Shown here: positions 16,636-24,814 of the stretch, in pieces
Layout of the letters: each line of letters opens with the position of its first letter
Numbering within the stretch: position 1 is the first letter of the stretch
Source of the DNA: JBBIPA01 sp963820495
GTDB taxonomy: Bacteria; Chloroflexota; Dehalococcoidia; GIF9; UBA5629
Reading direction: 5' to 3'
Length of the DNA: 64,000 nt
NCBI GenBank assembly: GCA_963820495.1
Contig: CAWGAF010000002.1
Coordinates: 496,001-560,000, forward strand
Notes under the pieces: model-generated
What the model saw: only the letters and a program-made list of their open reading frames with translations
What the model was told of the DNA's origin: nothing
Database searches by the model: none
Made by a program: the position numbers and the translations under genes

Positions 16636-17646
16636 ATGGACAAGAGATTTGATGTTATTGCGTTTGGAGCAATGAATATGGACTATTTCTATCAAGTCCC
16701 AAGCCTTGCTTACAATGATCAAACTACAATAATTAGGACGGCTCGATTACCAGGGGGCTCAGCTCCGAATACTGCATACGCACTTGCTAAGTGGCAAGCT
16801 AGATTGGGCGTTCTGGGAGTCGTTGGTGACGATGAAGATGGTATTCAATTAAAACAACATCTGAAGGACGTTAAGGCTGATATTTCTCAAATCAAAACGA
16901 AACAGGACTCGGCAAGCGGCAGGGTTATTTGTTTGACAGATTTATTGGGGAAGCAGGCCCTTTATATTAGTCCTGGTGCAAATGACCTTCTTACCGAAGC
17001 TGATATTAATTTGGAGTATATGTTAGATACCAGGATCGTTCACCTATCTTCTTTTGTTGGAGAGGCACAATTGGATTTGCAATTATTTCTTGTACGAAAC
17101 CTCCCGAACGATATAGTTTTAAGCTTTGCACCAGGTTCAATTTATGCTTCTAGAGGTTTGAGAGCGATAGAACCGATTCTTCGGCGGACAAATATATTAT
17201 TTCTCAATAGGAATGAACTTGATCAATTACTTAAGAACATCAAAAGAGGAAAAAGTGAGTACGCAAAGGGAGCTCGATATCTACAAAGGGAATATGGTTG
17301 TCGCATGGTTTGTGTAACTCTTGATAAGGGCGTTGCCGTAAAAACCGAAACAAAACCCAGAGAGAAGATAACTAGCTATTTAATTGATGGGGATAGTGTA
17401 GACTCTCATGATGCCGAACAAGGTTTTAAAGTAGTAGACACGGTAGGTTCGGGAGATGCTTTTTGTGCTGGTGTGCTATATGGTTTATTAGTTGGGACCT
17501 CACTTGAACGTCGAACTTTTCTTGGACATAAAGCGGCGCTGGGATGTATTGGAGCTCTTGGAGCTCGAGATGGGATTCCTTCTTATGATGAATTGTCACG
17601 GTCTTACGAGGTAGAATTTCACGAATCTCTAAAGAAGTTAAGTTGA
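16636..17646 (+). CDS. PfkB-family carbohydrate/nucleoside kinase
   Basis: The 336-residue protein has both PfkB signatures. The N-terminal Gly-rich substrate loop is near residues 36-45 (LPGGSAPNTA), and the C-terminal anion-hole motif DTVGSGDAFCAG near 271-282 contains the catalytic Asp. Family members phosphorylate ribose, fructose, adenosine or related substrates with ATP in the cytosol; which one is not evident. The start has AGGAAGGATTATTA upstream. A sugar or nucleoside kinase is unusual cargo. It may alter nucleotide pools for the element or be a metabolic hitch-hiker. Its neighbours are an HTH protein upstream and replication initiators downstream. Confidence 0.85.
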   Translation: MDKRFDVIAFGAMNMDYFYQVPSLAYNDQTTIIRTARLPGGSAPNTAYALAKWQARLGVLGVVGDDEDGIQLKQHLKDVKADISQIKTKQDSASGRVICLTDLLGKQALYISPGANDLLTEADINLEYMLDTRIVHLSSFVGEAQLDLQLFLVRNLPNDIVLSFAPGSIYASRGLRAIEPILRRTNILFLNRNELDQLLKNIKRGKSEYAKGARYLQREYGCRMVCVTLDKGVAVKTETKPREKITSYLIDGDSVDSHDAEQGFKVVDTVGSGDAFCAGVLYGLLVGTSLERRTFLGHKAALGCIGALGARDGIPSYDELSRSYEVEFHESLKKLS

Positions 17647-17900
17647 GCTCTAATTGTGATGATTCTTATCCCGCCAGTTGGATCTTGGTATCAATAAGAG
17701 CCCTTCCCTCGTTATTTTGGTTTTCATTATAGGAAATTTCGCCTCATCCACCACTTTCTGTACCGTCACGGATGTTTTCAATTGGAATAGAGGAAATACT
17801 TAGGAGATGCTGTGCCTCTGCCTTTTTCGAGAATTGAAGGAGTAAAATATTCTATATATGATGCCATATTCCTGTCCAGGCATGCATAGGATGCAAAGGG

Positions 17901-17932
17901 GACTGAGTAAATTTATTTGCACCCACTCAGTC
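17901..17932. promoter_or_regulatory. Inverted repeat upstream of the first Orc1/Cdc6-like gene
   Basis: Perfect 8-bp arms GACTGAGT (17901-17908) and ACTCAGTC (17925-17932) flank a 16-bp AT-rich spacer, ending 11 bases before the initiator ATG. A G-run (AAGGGGAC) touches the left arm. Archaeal origin recognition boxes are paired, inverted and G-containing, so this is a candidate initiator site or an autoregulatory operator. The rest of 17647-17916 shows no gene. Confidence 0.45.
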
Positions 17933-17943
17933 AAAGTCAATTA

Positions 17944-18972
17944 ATGAAGGAGAGTAAGATTATTAGGAACATAGAAGCAATCAGTGAAGAACATATTCCA
18001 TCTTCATTGCTTGGCAGGCAATCGCAGGATCATGAGTTGAGGCTTTGTTTATCGCCAGCTCTACAAAAAAGAAAACCAATAAACACCTGGCTTTATGGAA
18101 AACCGGGAACAGGAAAAACCGCTGTGGCCAAGTCAGTACTGAAACAGTTAATGGAAGAAACAGGGCTGCAGGGGATTTATATCAACTGTTGGGAGCACAC
18201 TTCTTTGTATTCGATAGCTGACAAGCTGGTAAAAGATTTGAAAATAATGTTTGCAGAGAGACCTGACACTACTTTGAAGCTCGAGAGATTCCGGAAAATA
18301 ATCGGAAGCAAGCCGTTTGTAATAGTTTTAGATGAAATAGACAAACCCTCACCAAAGGAGAGGAACAATATCCTATACAGTCTCACAGAAATCGGGAATG
18401 TGGGTTTGATTTGTATTTGCAATTCCAGATATACCTTACTTGAATTAGATGACAGAATCCAATCTAGGTTGGCTCCCAGGCAAATTGGATTCAGCACTTA
18501 CTCTTCAGACGAACTGGCGAACATATTGGAACAAAGGGCAGACAATGCATTCAATGCTGAGTGCTGGACTAGAGCGGCACTCGGTCAGATAGCTGAATTG
18601 TCTGAAGGCGATGCAAGGACGTCAGTGCAAATCTTGAGAAAAGCTGCCGAACTTGCCGAATCCAGTCACGTCGATAACATTCTAAATGAACATATCACCG
18701 AGGCATGGGATTCAACTAGGGAATTAAGAAAGAAGTACTCACTTGAGAGATTAAGCGAGCATCACAAGCTAATATATAAAGTTATTAATGAACAGCCCGG
18801 AAATAGCTCAGGTAAAATCTGGGAGGCTTATGCCAAATCGTGCTTGCAAAAAGGAAAGAAGCCTATAGCTACAAGGACTTTCTCTGATTACATAACAAAG
18901 TTAATTGATTTGAATCTTATAAAAGCAGAGTACATAGGTAGAAATGTCAGGGCCTTTCGAATTGCCCAGTAG
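17944..18972 (+). CDS. Archaeal-type Orc1/Cdc6-like replication initiator
   Basis: The 342-residue AAA+ protein matches the archaeal Orc1/Cdc6 layout. Walker A is GKPGTGKT (residues ~47-54 from this start), Walker B VIVLDEIDK (~130) and sensor 1 LICICNS. Sensor 2 follows in EGDARTSVQILRKAAELAE, the SGDARxAL-type initiator signature. A C-terminal winged helix (residues ~260-340) ends the protein. Such proteins bind origin boxes and load the MCM helicase in archaea. In a bacterial chromosome they are out of place, as bacteria use DnaA. ATG 17944 is preferred over TTG 17917, which lies inside the inverted repeat. No MCM gene is visible, so a host or unidentified helicase would be needed. Confidence 0.85.
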   Translation: MKESKIIRNIEAISEEHIPSSLLGRQSQDHELRLCLSPALQKRKPINTWLYGKPGTGKTAVAKSVLKQLMEETGLQGIYINCWEHTSLYSIADKLVKDLKIMFAERPDTTLKLERFRKIIGSKPFVIVLDEIDKPSPKERNNILYSLTEIGNVGLICICNSRYTLLELDDRIQSRLAPRQIGFSTYSSDELANILEQRADNAFNAECWTRAALGQIAELSEGDARTSVQILRKAAELAESSHVDNILNEHITEAWDSTRELRKKYSLERLSEHHKLIYKVINEQPGNSSGKIWEAYAKSCLQKGKKPIATRTFSDYITKLIDLNLIKAEYIGRNVRAFRIAQ

Positions 18973-19076
18973 CAATTACGGCAAATCCTGCTCTCGTAAA
19001 CTCCTTTTTATCCTGTTTTCATATTGAACACGAGTCTTGTACCTGACCATTCAGAACTTGGTCTTGAGTTGGTAAC

Positions 19077-19364
19077 ATGCCCTATAGCATAGATATCTAT
19101 GTAGGAAGCGACAACGGAACTAAGAGAATTTGTAAAGGTTATCTTGATAAGGTTAGGCAGTGGGCGGATAGCAACTTTCCTGACGGTTATACTTTAATTA
19201 AAGGTAAGGGCTACTATCGCGGCGTTTCAGAAGATTCAGTTCTTATCAACGTACTGTTAGACCACGACCTTCCCTTGAGGCAGCAAATCCAAAGTCTGAA
19301 AAGGACGCTTAGCCAGGATGCAATTCTTGTAGCCAAATCCGAAGTCAATTTGGAAGTGGTTTAG
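19077..19364 (+). CDS. Small hypothetical protein between the two Orc1/Cdc6-like genes
   Basis: The 95-residue protein looks like a compact alpha/beta fold: SIDIYVGSDN, a helix VRQWADSNF, GYTLIKGKGYYRG, EDSVLINVLLDH and a C-terminal helix. The GYTLIKGKGYYRG..EDS pattern resembles small conserved proteins of unknown function such as the DUF3574 type, but similarity is only by eye. It is placed 104 bases after the first initiator gene and 137 before the second, so an accessory role in replication is conceivable. Confidence 0.6.
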   Translation: MPYSIDIYVGSDNGTKRICKGYLDKVRQWADSNFPDGYTLIKGKGYYRGVSEDSVLINVLLDHDLPLRQQIQSLKRTLSQDAILVAKSEVNLEVV

Positions 19365-19433
19365 CCAGCTATTTCTGAAAGGTCTCGAAATATTATGAGA
19401 ATTCGATGATAAAACCAGAAAGCAGGTATACCA

Positions 19434-19486
19434 CTGTTGGCAAATATGGCATGATTCCTGTTCATTAGCTATTTGTTTGCCAACAG
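19434..19486. promoter_or_regulatory. 11-bp inverted repeat, candidate origin or operator
   Basis: CTGTTGGCAAA (19434-19444) and its exact complement TTTGCCAACAG (19476-19486) flank 31 bases, immediately upstream of the second Orc1/Cdc6-like gene. The long perfect arms and the spacing are too wide for a typical terminator and have no T-tract, so protein binding is more likely. Confidence 0.5.
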
Positions 19487-19501
19487 GAAATATTGCATTC
19501 C

Positions 19502-20449
19502 ATGAACTCGAAGCTTATCAAGAATTTAGAATTGTCGAATCCTTCCGTCGTACCGGAAAAGCTACTGTTTAGAGAAAAGGAGCACTCCCAGCTTGTAACC
19601 AACCTGAAGAACTCGATAAACACAGCAGTCTATGGTCAATTGGGTAGCGGGAAGACATTTCTTTTAAAGAAAGCGATTCAAGAGCTCAGTTCACCAAAAG
19701 AAAAGATCATTTATATCGATTGTTCACTTTATCAGACAGCAAACGCGGTTCTCAGAGAAGTACTGATTGATAGACCTATAGCTAGCCGAAGCAACTATGA
19801 CCTCTTAAAGCGACTTATCGAAAGAGCAAGGAACAATAAATTCACCATTTGCTTCGATCACACTGAAAGTTTAAGAGAGACAGAGATCATAGCGCAGCTT
19901 ATTCAAATTGGAGTGTGTGTGGTAGTCGTTTGTAACAGTAAAGATTTCCTTTCGTCACTTGATCTGAGAGCAAGGATCGGCCTGGCATCGTTAATTGAAC
20001 TACTGCCATACACAGCAGATGAGGCATTTCAGCTTCTCAGACAAATGACGTCTGAAACACTATCGACTGGATACACCGATGAGAGTTTGAAACTAATTGC
20101 GGAGAAAAGCAAGGGAAATCTCACCTTGGCATATAATATACTCAAAACTGGTGTGCATAGAGCCACTCAAGATAAGAAATCAATTGAAGAAATCAATCTA
20201 AACGACATTTTACTTGAGCATGATTGTCCCCAAAAGCTGAACCAGGATGAAAAATTACTGTTGAGGATTTTACAGGAGTGGAAAAGCTTGCCGGCAAGCA
20301 GACTCTATGACTTTTACATACAGCAGTCCAGACATCCGAAAAGCGAGAGAGCACTTAGGAATTATATGGAAAACCTTTGTTCTAAAGGTCTGGTGAAAGC
20401 TATTGGTGAAAAAAGAGGTAGGGTTTATGAAGCTATCGAAACCGGTTAA
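19502..20449 (+). CDS. Second Orc1/Cdc6-like AAA+ protein, degenerate Walker B
   Basis: The ~315-residue protein has the same plan as the 17944 gene: Walker A GQLGSGKT (~45-52), strand IIYIDCS, and a helical lid (GNLTLAYNILKTGVHRA) where the first has its sensor 2. A C-terminal winged helix includes RALRNYMENLCSKGLVKAIGEKRGR. Walker B is altered to TICFDHTES, lacking the usual DE pair, so ATP hydrolysis may be impaired. Archaeal replicons often carry several Orc1/Cdc6 paralogues, some regulatory. The start could be ATG 19502 or TTG 19493; AGGAA lies just upstream. Convergent with the 20618-21037 gene across a terminator. Confidence 0.75.
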   Translation: MNSKLIKNLELSNPSVVPEKLLFREKEHSQLVTNLKNSINTAVYGQLGSGKTFLLKKAIQELSSPKEKIIYIDCSLYQTANAVLREVLIDRPIASRSNYDLLKRLIERARNNKFTICFDHTESLRETEIIAQLIQIGVCVVVVCNSKDFLSSLDLRARIGLASLIELLPYTADEAFQLLRQMTSETLSTGYTDESLKLIAEKSKGNLTLAYNILKTGVHRATQDKKSIEEINLNDILLEHDCPQKLNQDEKLLLRILQEWKSLPASRLYDFYIQQSRHPKSERALRNYMENLCSKGLVKAIGEKRGRVYEAIETG

Positions 20450-20569
20450 CAAACTATGAAAAAAGGTTATCCTCTTGTGTAGGAATTAAATGGGGATAAC
20501 ATGGCGAAAGACCTTTGTTCCTTCATTTAAAGTTTGGGAGGAACTATTAAGCATAACTTCAAAAAAAAG

Positions 20570-20600
20570 TCGCCCTTTTTATTAGGGCGAGTTTATTTTC
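20570..20600. terminator. Bidirectional rho-independent-like terminator
   Basis: Stem TCGCCCT (20570-20576) / AGGGCGA (20584-20590) with a 7-base loop, an A-run before and a T-rich stretch after. It sits between two convergent genes (ends at 20449 and 20618), so it can stop transcription from both sides. Confidence 0.75.
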
Positions 20601-20617
20601 CCACATTAATAAAACAA

Positions 20618-21037
20618 CTAGTGATGCTCAACTAGGATCACTACCAAAGGTAATAGTGGTAAAAGAATTTTCGTTAATTCAAACAATGCAGTGCCGATAT
20701 AAGACAAACAAATCTGTAATAAGAGCCTATTAAATGCATCTTTCAAACTGCAGTATGAAGTTCGTTCAACCTTCTGAGATTTGATTAGATTACTTTTTTT
20801 CACACAAGAAATCACACTACGAGCTATAATGAAGCGTCGTAGATCAATTAGCCAATAATTCCTAAATTTCTTTCTGTTGCTATGCTTCTCAGAAATACGC
20901 TCAAAGCGCCTACGATGGTAATCAAATTTCCAGTAATCTCTACTGAATTCTGTTTCAATAGCCCGGACAGACTTAATATATTTTGCCGGGTTTCCACAAA
21001 ATAATTGGCATTTCTTTGAAATAGCCCGGCTCCCCAT
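20618..21037 (-). CDS. Hypothetical protein with C-terminal hydrophobic segment
   Basis: The 139-residue frame has a basic, aromatic N-terminal two-thirds (YWKFDYHRRRFERISEKHSNRKKFRNYWLIDLRRF) and a hydrophobic end (LLPLLPLVVILVEH). AGAGGTAAGAA precedes the ATG. In the same frame just upstream is a 19-codon leader starting at 21106 with a strong GGAGGTGTGCT site, separated by two stops. This could be an attenuator-type leader or a decayed start. An overlapping frame (20848-21093) also looks partly plausible, so a frameshift cannot be excluded. No family recognised. Confidence 0.42.
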   Translation of the reverse strand: MGSRAISKKCQLFCGNPAKYIKSVRAIETEFSRDYWKFDYHRRRFERISEKHSNRKKFRNYWLIDLRRFIIARSVISCVKKSNLIKSQKVERTSYCSLKDAFNRLLLQICLSYIGTALFELTKILLPLLPLVVILVEHH

Positions 21038-21176
21038 TTCTTACCTCTAATTGAACAGAGGCAGAGGAGCCAGTGGTGACCTACGAAATTCATTATTTTG
21101 GGTCATAGCACACCTCCTTCTTATCTGTTCCAAAATTTTGATTTTAAGCGTATCACCTCCTTTATTAAGTTAGTAC

Positions 21177-21238
21177 CTATAGGGTTCTTACTAAATAGTT
21201 CCCAAGAAAGTGGAGCAAACATTTATGAAGAATGTTTG
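21177..21238. promoter_or_regulatory. Upstream region of the phage-type RNA polymerase gene
   Basis: Two features lie here. CTATAGGG at 21177-21184 matches the initiation core of T7-class promoters. An inverted repeat CAAACATT (21216-21223) / AATGTTTG (21231-21238) has a 7-base loop. Either might control the polymerase gene. The CTATAGGG match is short and no second good copy was noticed in the element, so it may be chance. Confidence 0.3.
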
Positions 21239-21340
21239 ACACTAGGTTAAATGCGGCTGAACTTGATAGATGGAAAATATGCACAGGGTCTTTTGGCTGC
21301 ATGGGCACTTTGCTATAATTCTTTACATAGGTGGTTTGTT

Positions 21341-23920
21341 ATGCCCTCACCCCAGAGAAATAAAATAGCCTCTGACATACAACAAAAGCTTGCTCGCATT
21401 ACTAAAGCTGGGAATCTACTACCAATGCCCCATAATATTGCTAATAACAAGCTCAGCCTCACGGAATGGGAAGAATTCCACCAAAGGGCAGCACTTTATA
21501 GAATTAAAGTCCCAAACTGGGAAAGACAATGGGGTAGACCATTACCAAAGACAGCTGAAACTGTTTGGAACTTACTGCAACCATTTATGTGGGGGCATCG
21601 CGAGATATTTGACCAGATACCCATGACGCACTTTAGCTGGCTGTCCGTGGATGAGAAACAAATATTAGAGCAAATTTTTAAGCAGGCACTCCTTATTGTA
21701 TTAGATGCTTTCGTCAGTGCTGGTCAGAACCACAGGCACATCAGCTATAACACCGTTTTCGATGCTCTATGCCGTAAATATAGTGACCACCATAGACATA
21801 GTTTAGCGCAAGCCGTTCGTGATATGCGAAGAGAGACTGCCTGGAAGTGTCGAAGGGACTTGTTATTAAGTGGTATCAATGTCAACAAATATTGGGATAT
21901 AGCTGTTGGAGAATGGTCTAGAGTAGGATCCGGTCTCAATCCCTTATTTCGTGTCGACAAGCTTCTTTATAGCGGTAGGGGTCAGGCTATTCGTGTCCTT
22001 TTGATAAATTCCGTCCATCTTGACGAATTTGAGAATATATTGAAGTATGATCCACAATATACTCGTCTACACCCTTCAGGAATTGAGGCTTTATTCGAGG
22101 ATGTCGGACTACGCTTTAAGCGTCATAAATATGAAATATGTGCAGAGAGACCTTACAACGAAGTCAAACTTGGTGAGAAATCTGAGGAATTACTGCGTCT
22201 TCAATCAAGAGCGCGACTTTTTCTTGATGTGCCCACATTCAAGGATGACTACGAGAAAGAGCGTCGTAACATGAAAATGTTATCTAGAAACCTGAGGGAT
22301 AAATACAATATCGACCCATTACTCTCAAGCACTAAGCGCTGGATTAATAAAAGGGGTGAAAAAAAAGAAAAAATATGGTCATATCTCGAACAATATGTAT
22401 ATTATAGATCCATTGAAGAAGGGCTAGCACAAAAAAGATACAAAACCAAAATCACCACCGATATCCAGCACGAGCTTACAAGAAGTCAGAAGAAGTGGGA
22501 GAAACATTTTGACACGTACCTCAAGTGGCACCGAAAAAATCGACCTGAGGAAGGCGATTTCTATACTCAGCTTTCTATAGAAGACATAATACAAGCGGCT
22601 ATAGCTGCTAAGGAATGGAGGCAAAGAGCAATGTGTCTTCTCAGCAAATATAACCGTGCTCAACGCCACATACATGAATATAAAACTATATATGAACAGG
22701 TTAGAGACAAGAGTGATCAATTGCCTATTCATAGTGGCTTTATACGTATCATTAACCGACGATATCAGCCGTTGCACTTCTGGCCCACGTATGTAACATC
22801 GAAAAATAGTAATATACAAGAAGACGGGCAGGATTCTCGTTCCAATACTAGTGAGGATAAACACAACTCTTATCGCAAGAGATGGTTTAAAGCTCGCCAT
22901 CCTAAGATAAACAAGGCTATTGACTTGGTCGGCTTTGACATCTCTTCATCTCAAACCCAGATAATCGCAACCCTTCTGGGTATAGAGAAACTAGAAAGAT
23001 TGACCATGGAACCTAGCGGTAAATCCTTTAAAGAAACTATGGCTGAATGGGCTTGGAAGAAACATGAGGATCCAGATGATAAATTCAAGCTAAATCAGAA
23101 CCTAGGAATTGTACCAAACTATGCAGGACCAACCGATAAGCGTTTGCAGGAGTTATGTAAAACACTGTGGATGAGGGTTTCATATGGTAGCACGGTCTGG
23201 TCCGTTGTCGAAGACCAGAAATATGCCCATGAAACTTATGGCCCAGGTTGGACATGGCTCAACGCCCACCGATTTCTAGAGTATTTGTACACCGAGTTTC
23301 CCGAAGTGCAGATTTTCTTGAATGCATGTCGTCGGATGGCCCAACTTGCTTACGAACGTGATCCATATTCCGGAGTAGAACTTACTGATCCATTTGACGG
23401 AGCGATAGTCCGCTGGAATCCGGTGGATAGGGAAGACGTGAAAGTTGGAAACTTTGGGCATAAGTTGATCATTAGTCTTCCCCGTAGAGTGAGAAAGGAT
23501 GATGGACTGAGGGAAGCTGAACCAAACATTAATGGCGACTATCCGCTGGATCCTGAGCGACTAAGAAAAATGGTTGCGCCATGTTTAATACACATGCTCG
23601 ATGCGTATTATTCAAGCCTTGTTATGAAAAGGTTGACCACCTTAGGTTTGATTGATTTTGTTGGGATACATGACTGTTGGCTAGTGCCATCAAAGGTGAT
23701 TGTGGATAAAGCAGTATGTAACGGGTACACTGTTTTGCAGAAGGTTATGAAGGAGGCTGCAATAGAATGGTACAAAGGCCTGGGACCGGTTTACGAAGGT
23801 CTGTTACGATACTTAGCATCAGATAGGGAATTTGGTGCTTTCATTAAGAATTCACAAATGAAGTGGAAAAGGCGTATTGAAAAGGGCTACAAACCAGTGT
23901 TCTTGGCAAAGCCCAGCTGA
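21341..23920 (+). CDS. Single-subunit (T7/mitochondrial-type) RNA polymerase
   Basis: The ~859-residue protein carries the palm/fingers motifs of single-subunit RNA polymerases in order and at T7-like positions. Motif A is VGFDISSSQTQ with catalytic Asp533 (T7 VDGSCSGIQ, D537). Motif B is KTLWMRVSYG with Lys607 and Tyr615 at the same 8-residue spacing as T7 K631/Y639. Next is APCLIHMLDAYY (His751, Asp754), matching the PNFIHSLDSSH motif of mitochondrial and phage enzymes. Motif C is GIHDCW with catalytic Asp778 (T7 HDSFG, D812). Tyr615 favours NTP selection, hence RNA rather than DNA synthesis. The N-terminal half is unrecognised. ATG 21341 follows AGGTGG; an upstream in-frame start at 21251 lacks a good site. 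It probably transcribes element genes from dedicated promoters, or primes replication. A family-A DNA polymerase is the less likely alternative. Confidence 0.75.
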   Translation: MPSPQRNKIASDIQQKLARITKAGNLLPMPHNIANNKLSLTEWEEFHQRAALYRIKVPNWERQWGRPLPKTAETVWNLLQPFMWGHREIFDQIPMTHFSWLSVDEKQILEQIFKQALLIVLDAFVSAGQNHRHISYNTVFDALCRKYSDHHRHSLAQAVRDMRRETAWKCRRDLLLSGINVNKYWDIAVGEWSRVGSGLNPLFRVDKLLYSGRGQAIRVLLINSVHLDEFENILKYDPQYTRLHPSGIEALFEDVGLRFKRHKYEICAERPYNEVKLGEKSEELLRLQSRARLFLDVPTFKDDYEKERRNMKMLSRNLRDKYNIDPLLSSTKRWINKRGEKKEKIWSYLEQYVYYRSIEEGLAQKRYKTKITTDIQHELTRSQKKWEKHFDTYLKWHRKNRPEEGDFYTQLSIEDIIQAAIAAKEWRQRAMCLLSKYNRAQRHIHEYKTIYEQVRDKSDQLPIHSGFIRIINRRYQPLHFWPTYVTSKNSNIQEDGQDSRSNTSEDKHNSYRKRWFKARHPKINKAIDLVGFDISSSQTQIIATLLGIEKLERLTMEPSGKSFKETMAEWAWKKHEDPDDKFKLNQNLGIVPNYAGPTDKRLQELCKTLWMRVSYGSTVWSVVEDQKYAHETYGPGWTWLNAHRFLEYLYTEFPEVQIFLNACRRMAQLAYERDPYSGVELTDPFDGAIVRWNPVDREDVKVGNFGHKLIISLPRRVRKDDGLREAEPNINGDYPLDPERLRKMVAPCLIHMLDAYYSSLVMKRLTTLGLIDFVGIHDCWLVPSKVIVDKAVCNGYTVLQKVMKEAAIEWYKGLGPVYEGLLRYLASDREFGAFIKNSQMKWKRRIEKGYKPVFLAKPS

Positions 23921-24571
23921 TAATAACCGTCAGGACCGTTGTCTCGAAATAACAGGCATAAGATGGAGATGCGGTACAGGATATCAATTTAAAGGACTGA
24001 ACAACTGGTATTTTATATTATTGGTGTTGACTGTATTTGTCTTTATAATTATTAAGCCATTAATTACCCTCAGATGACTTGATAAATTCTAAAAAATCTT
24101 GGCCGGTTTTATCTGGGTTTTCTGATAACCATTCATGTTGGTTATGATGTCCTAATTCAATTCCTCCGGAGGGAGTTAATATGCAGGTCAATTACCGTGG
24201 CTATGCTGGTAGCGTACTCACCAGTTTATCAAGTCAAGTTCTAGTTTGTTTTTTTGTTCAACTCGTGGATCATAAATCTGAACTTCGGCTCATAACCGAT
24301 TGGTCGCAGGTTCGAAACCTGCCGAGCCCACCACCAATTCAGGAGGAGCAACAACTGCTCTGTTGCCTGAGGATTATTGATATAAAGCTCATCTAAGGGT
24401 TAAAAAGGGTATTATGAGGAATGCCAGTTTGATTGCTGTATTGCCTTTATTTGTTGACTGCAGGTTCTCAGTTTAATAGAATAAACAGAAGCTTTCGCAA
24501 CAAGGCGAATTGTAATGACTTTATGAGTGACCCGGAGGTCACGCGGGTGTATTAGCAACAAGAAGCTACAA
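23921..24571. other. Intergenic region with a tRNA 3'-half scar
   Basis: About 650 bases without a convincing gene. It includes the left copy of the 95-bp direct repeat (24240-24334) containing a tRNA(CAU) 3' half. A short frame ending near 24077 has one hydrophobic segment but no start signal. Confidence 0.55.
24240..24334 (+). repeat. Direct repeat copy A, tRNA-Met/Ile(CAU) 3'-half scar
   Basis: The 95 bases match 27551-27644 except for one T-run length difference and one substitution. The right part forms the anticodon arm (TCGG-CTCATAA-CCGA), T arm (GCAGG-TTCGAAA-CCTGC), the 3' acceptor strand and CCA of a CAU tRNA. The 5' half is absent and replaced by TTTG/T-rich sequence. It looks like an attachment-site remnant. 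Confidence 0.8.
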
Positions 24572-24808
24572 ATGATGAATGATACGGAAGCATTAAAGAA
24601 GTTTCTTTCTGATTATACAACCTATGTGGGTAAAGTGTTGCGACCAGCTCAAGAGGAGCTTAAACTCATTCTTGATAGATGGCGTGACGCTGAATATTGG
24701 GCAAAGTATACAAGCGGAACACGCCTCCCTGCCCCATCACCAATTCAGCGCATTCACACGAGAATAAAGCGGCCTGAGAGTGTAGTTGACAAAATCCTTC
24801 GTATTTAA
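24572..24808 (+). pseudogene. Fragment resembling the start of a RelA/SpoT-domain synthetase
   Basis: The 78-residue frame reads like the N-terminal helix and first strand of a ppGpp-synthetase-type domain: a long helix, then SPIQRIHTRIKRPESVVDKILRI, which matches the family's R-x-K-x-x-x-S-hydrophobic-x-K pattern. The catalytic core that should follow is missing because a stop occurs right after. It lies inside the repeat-flanked cassette and is probably a truncation remnant; a stand-alone small protein is possible. Confidence 0.45.
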
Positions 24809-24814
24809 TGCAAT

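Noticed and set aside
21341..23920. Family-A DNA polymerase
   Set aside because: The APCLIHMLDAYY block and motif A with D-x-S-x-S-x-x-Q match single-subunit RNA polymerases better, and no exonuclease domain is seen.
24181..24396. 71-residue frame across copy A of the repeat
   Set aside because: It is read through tRNA-derived repeat sequence, has no ribosome binding site and is not kept in copy B.
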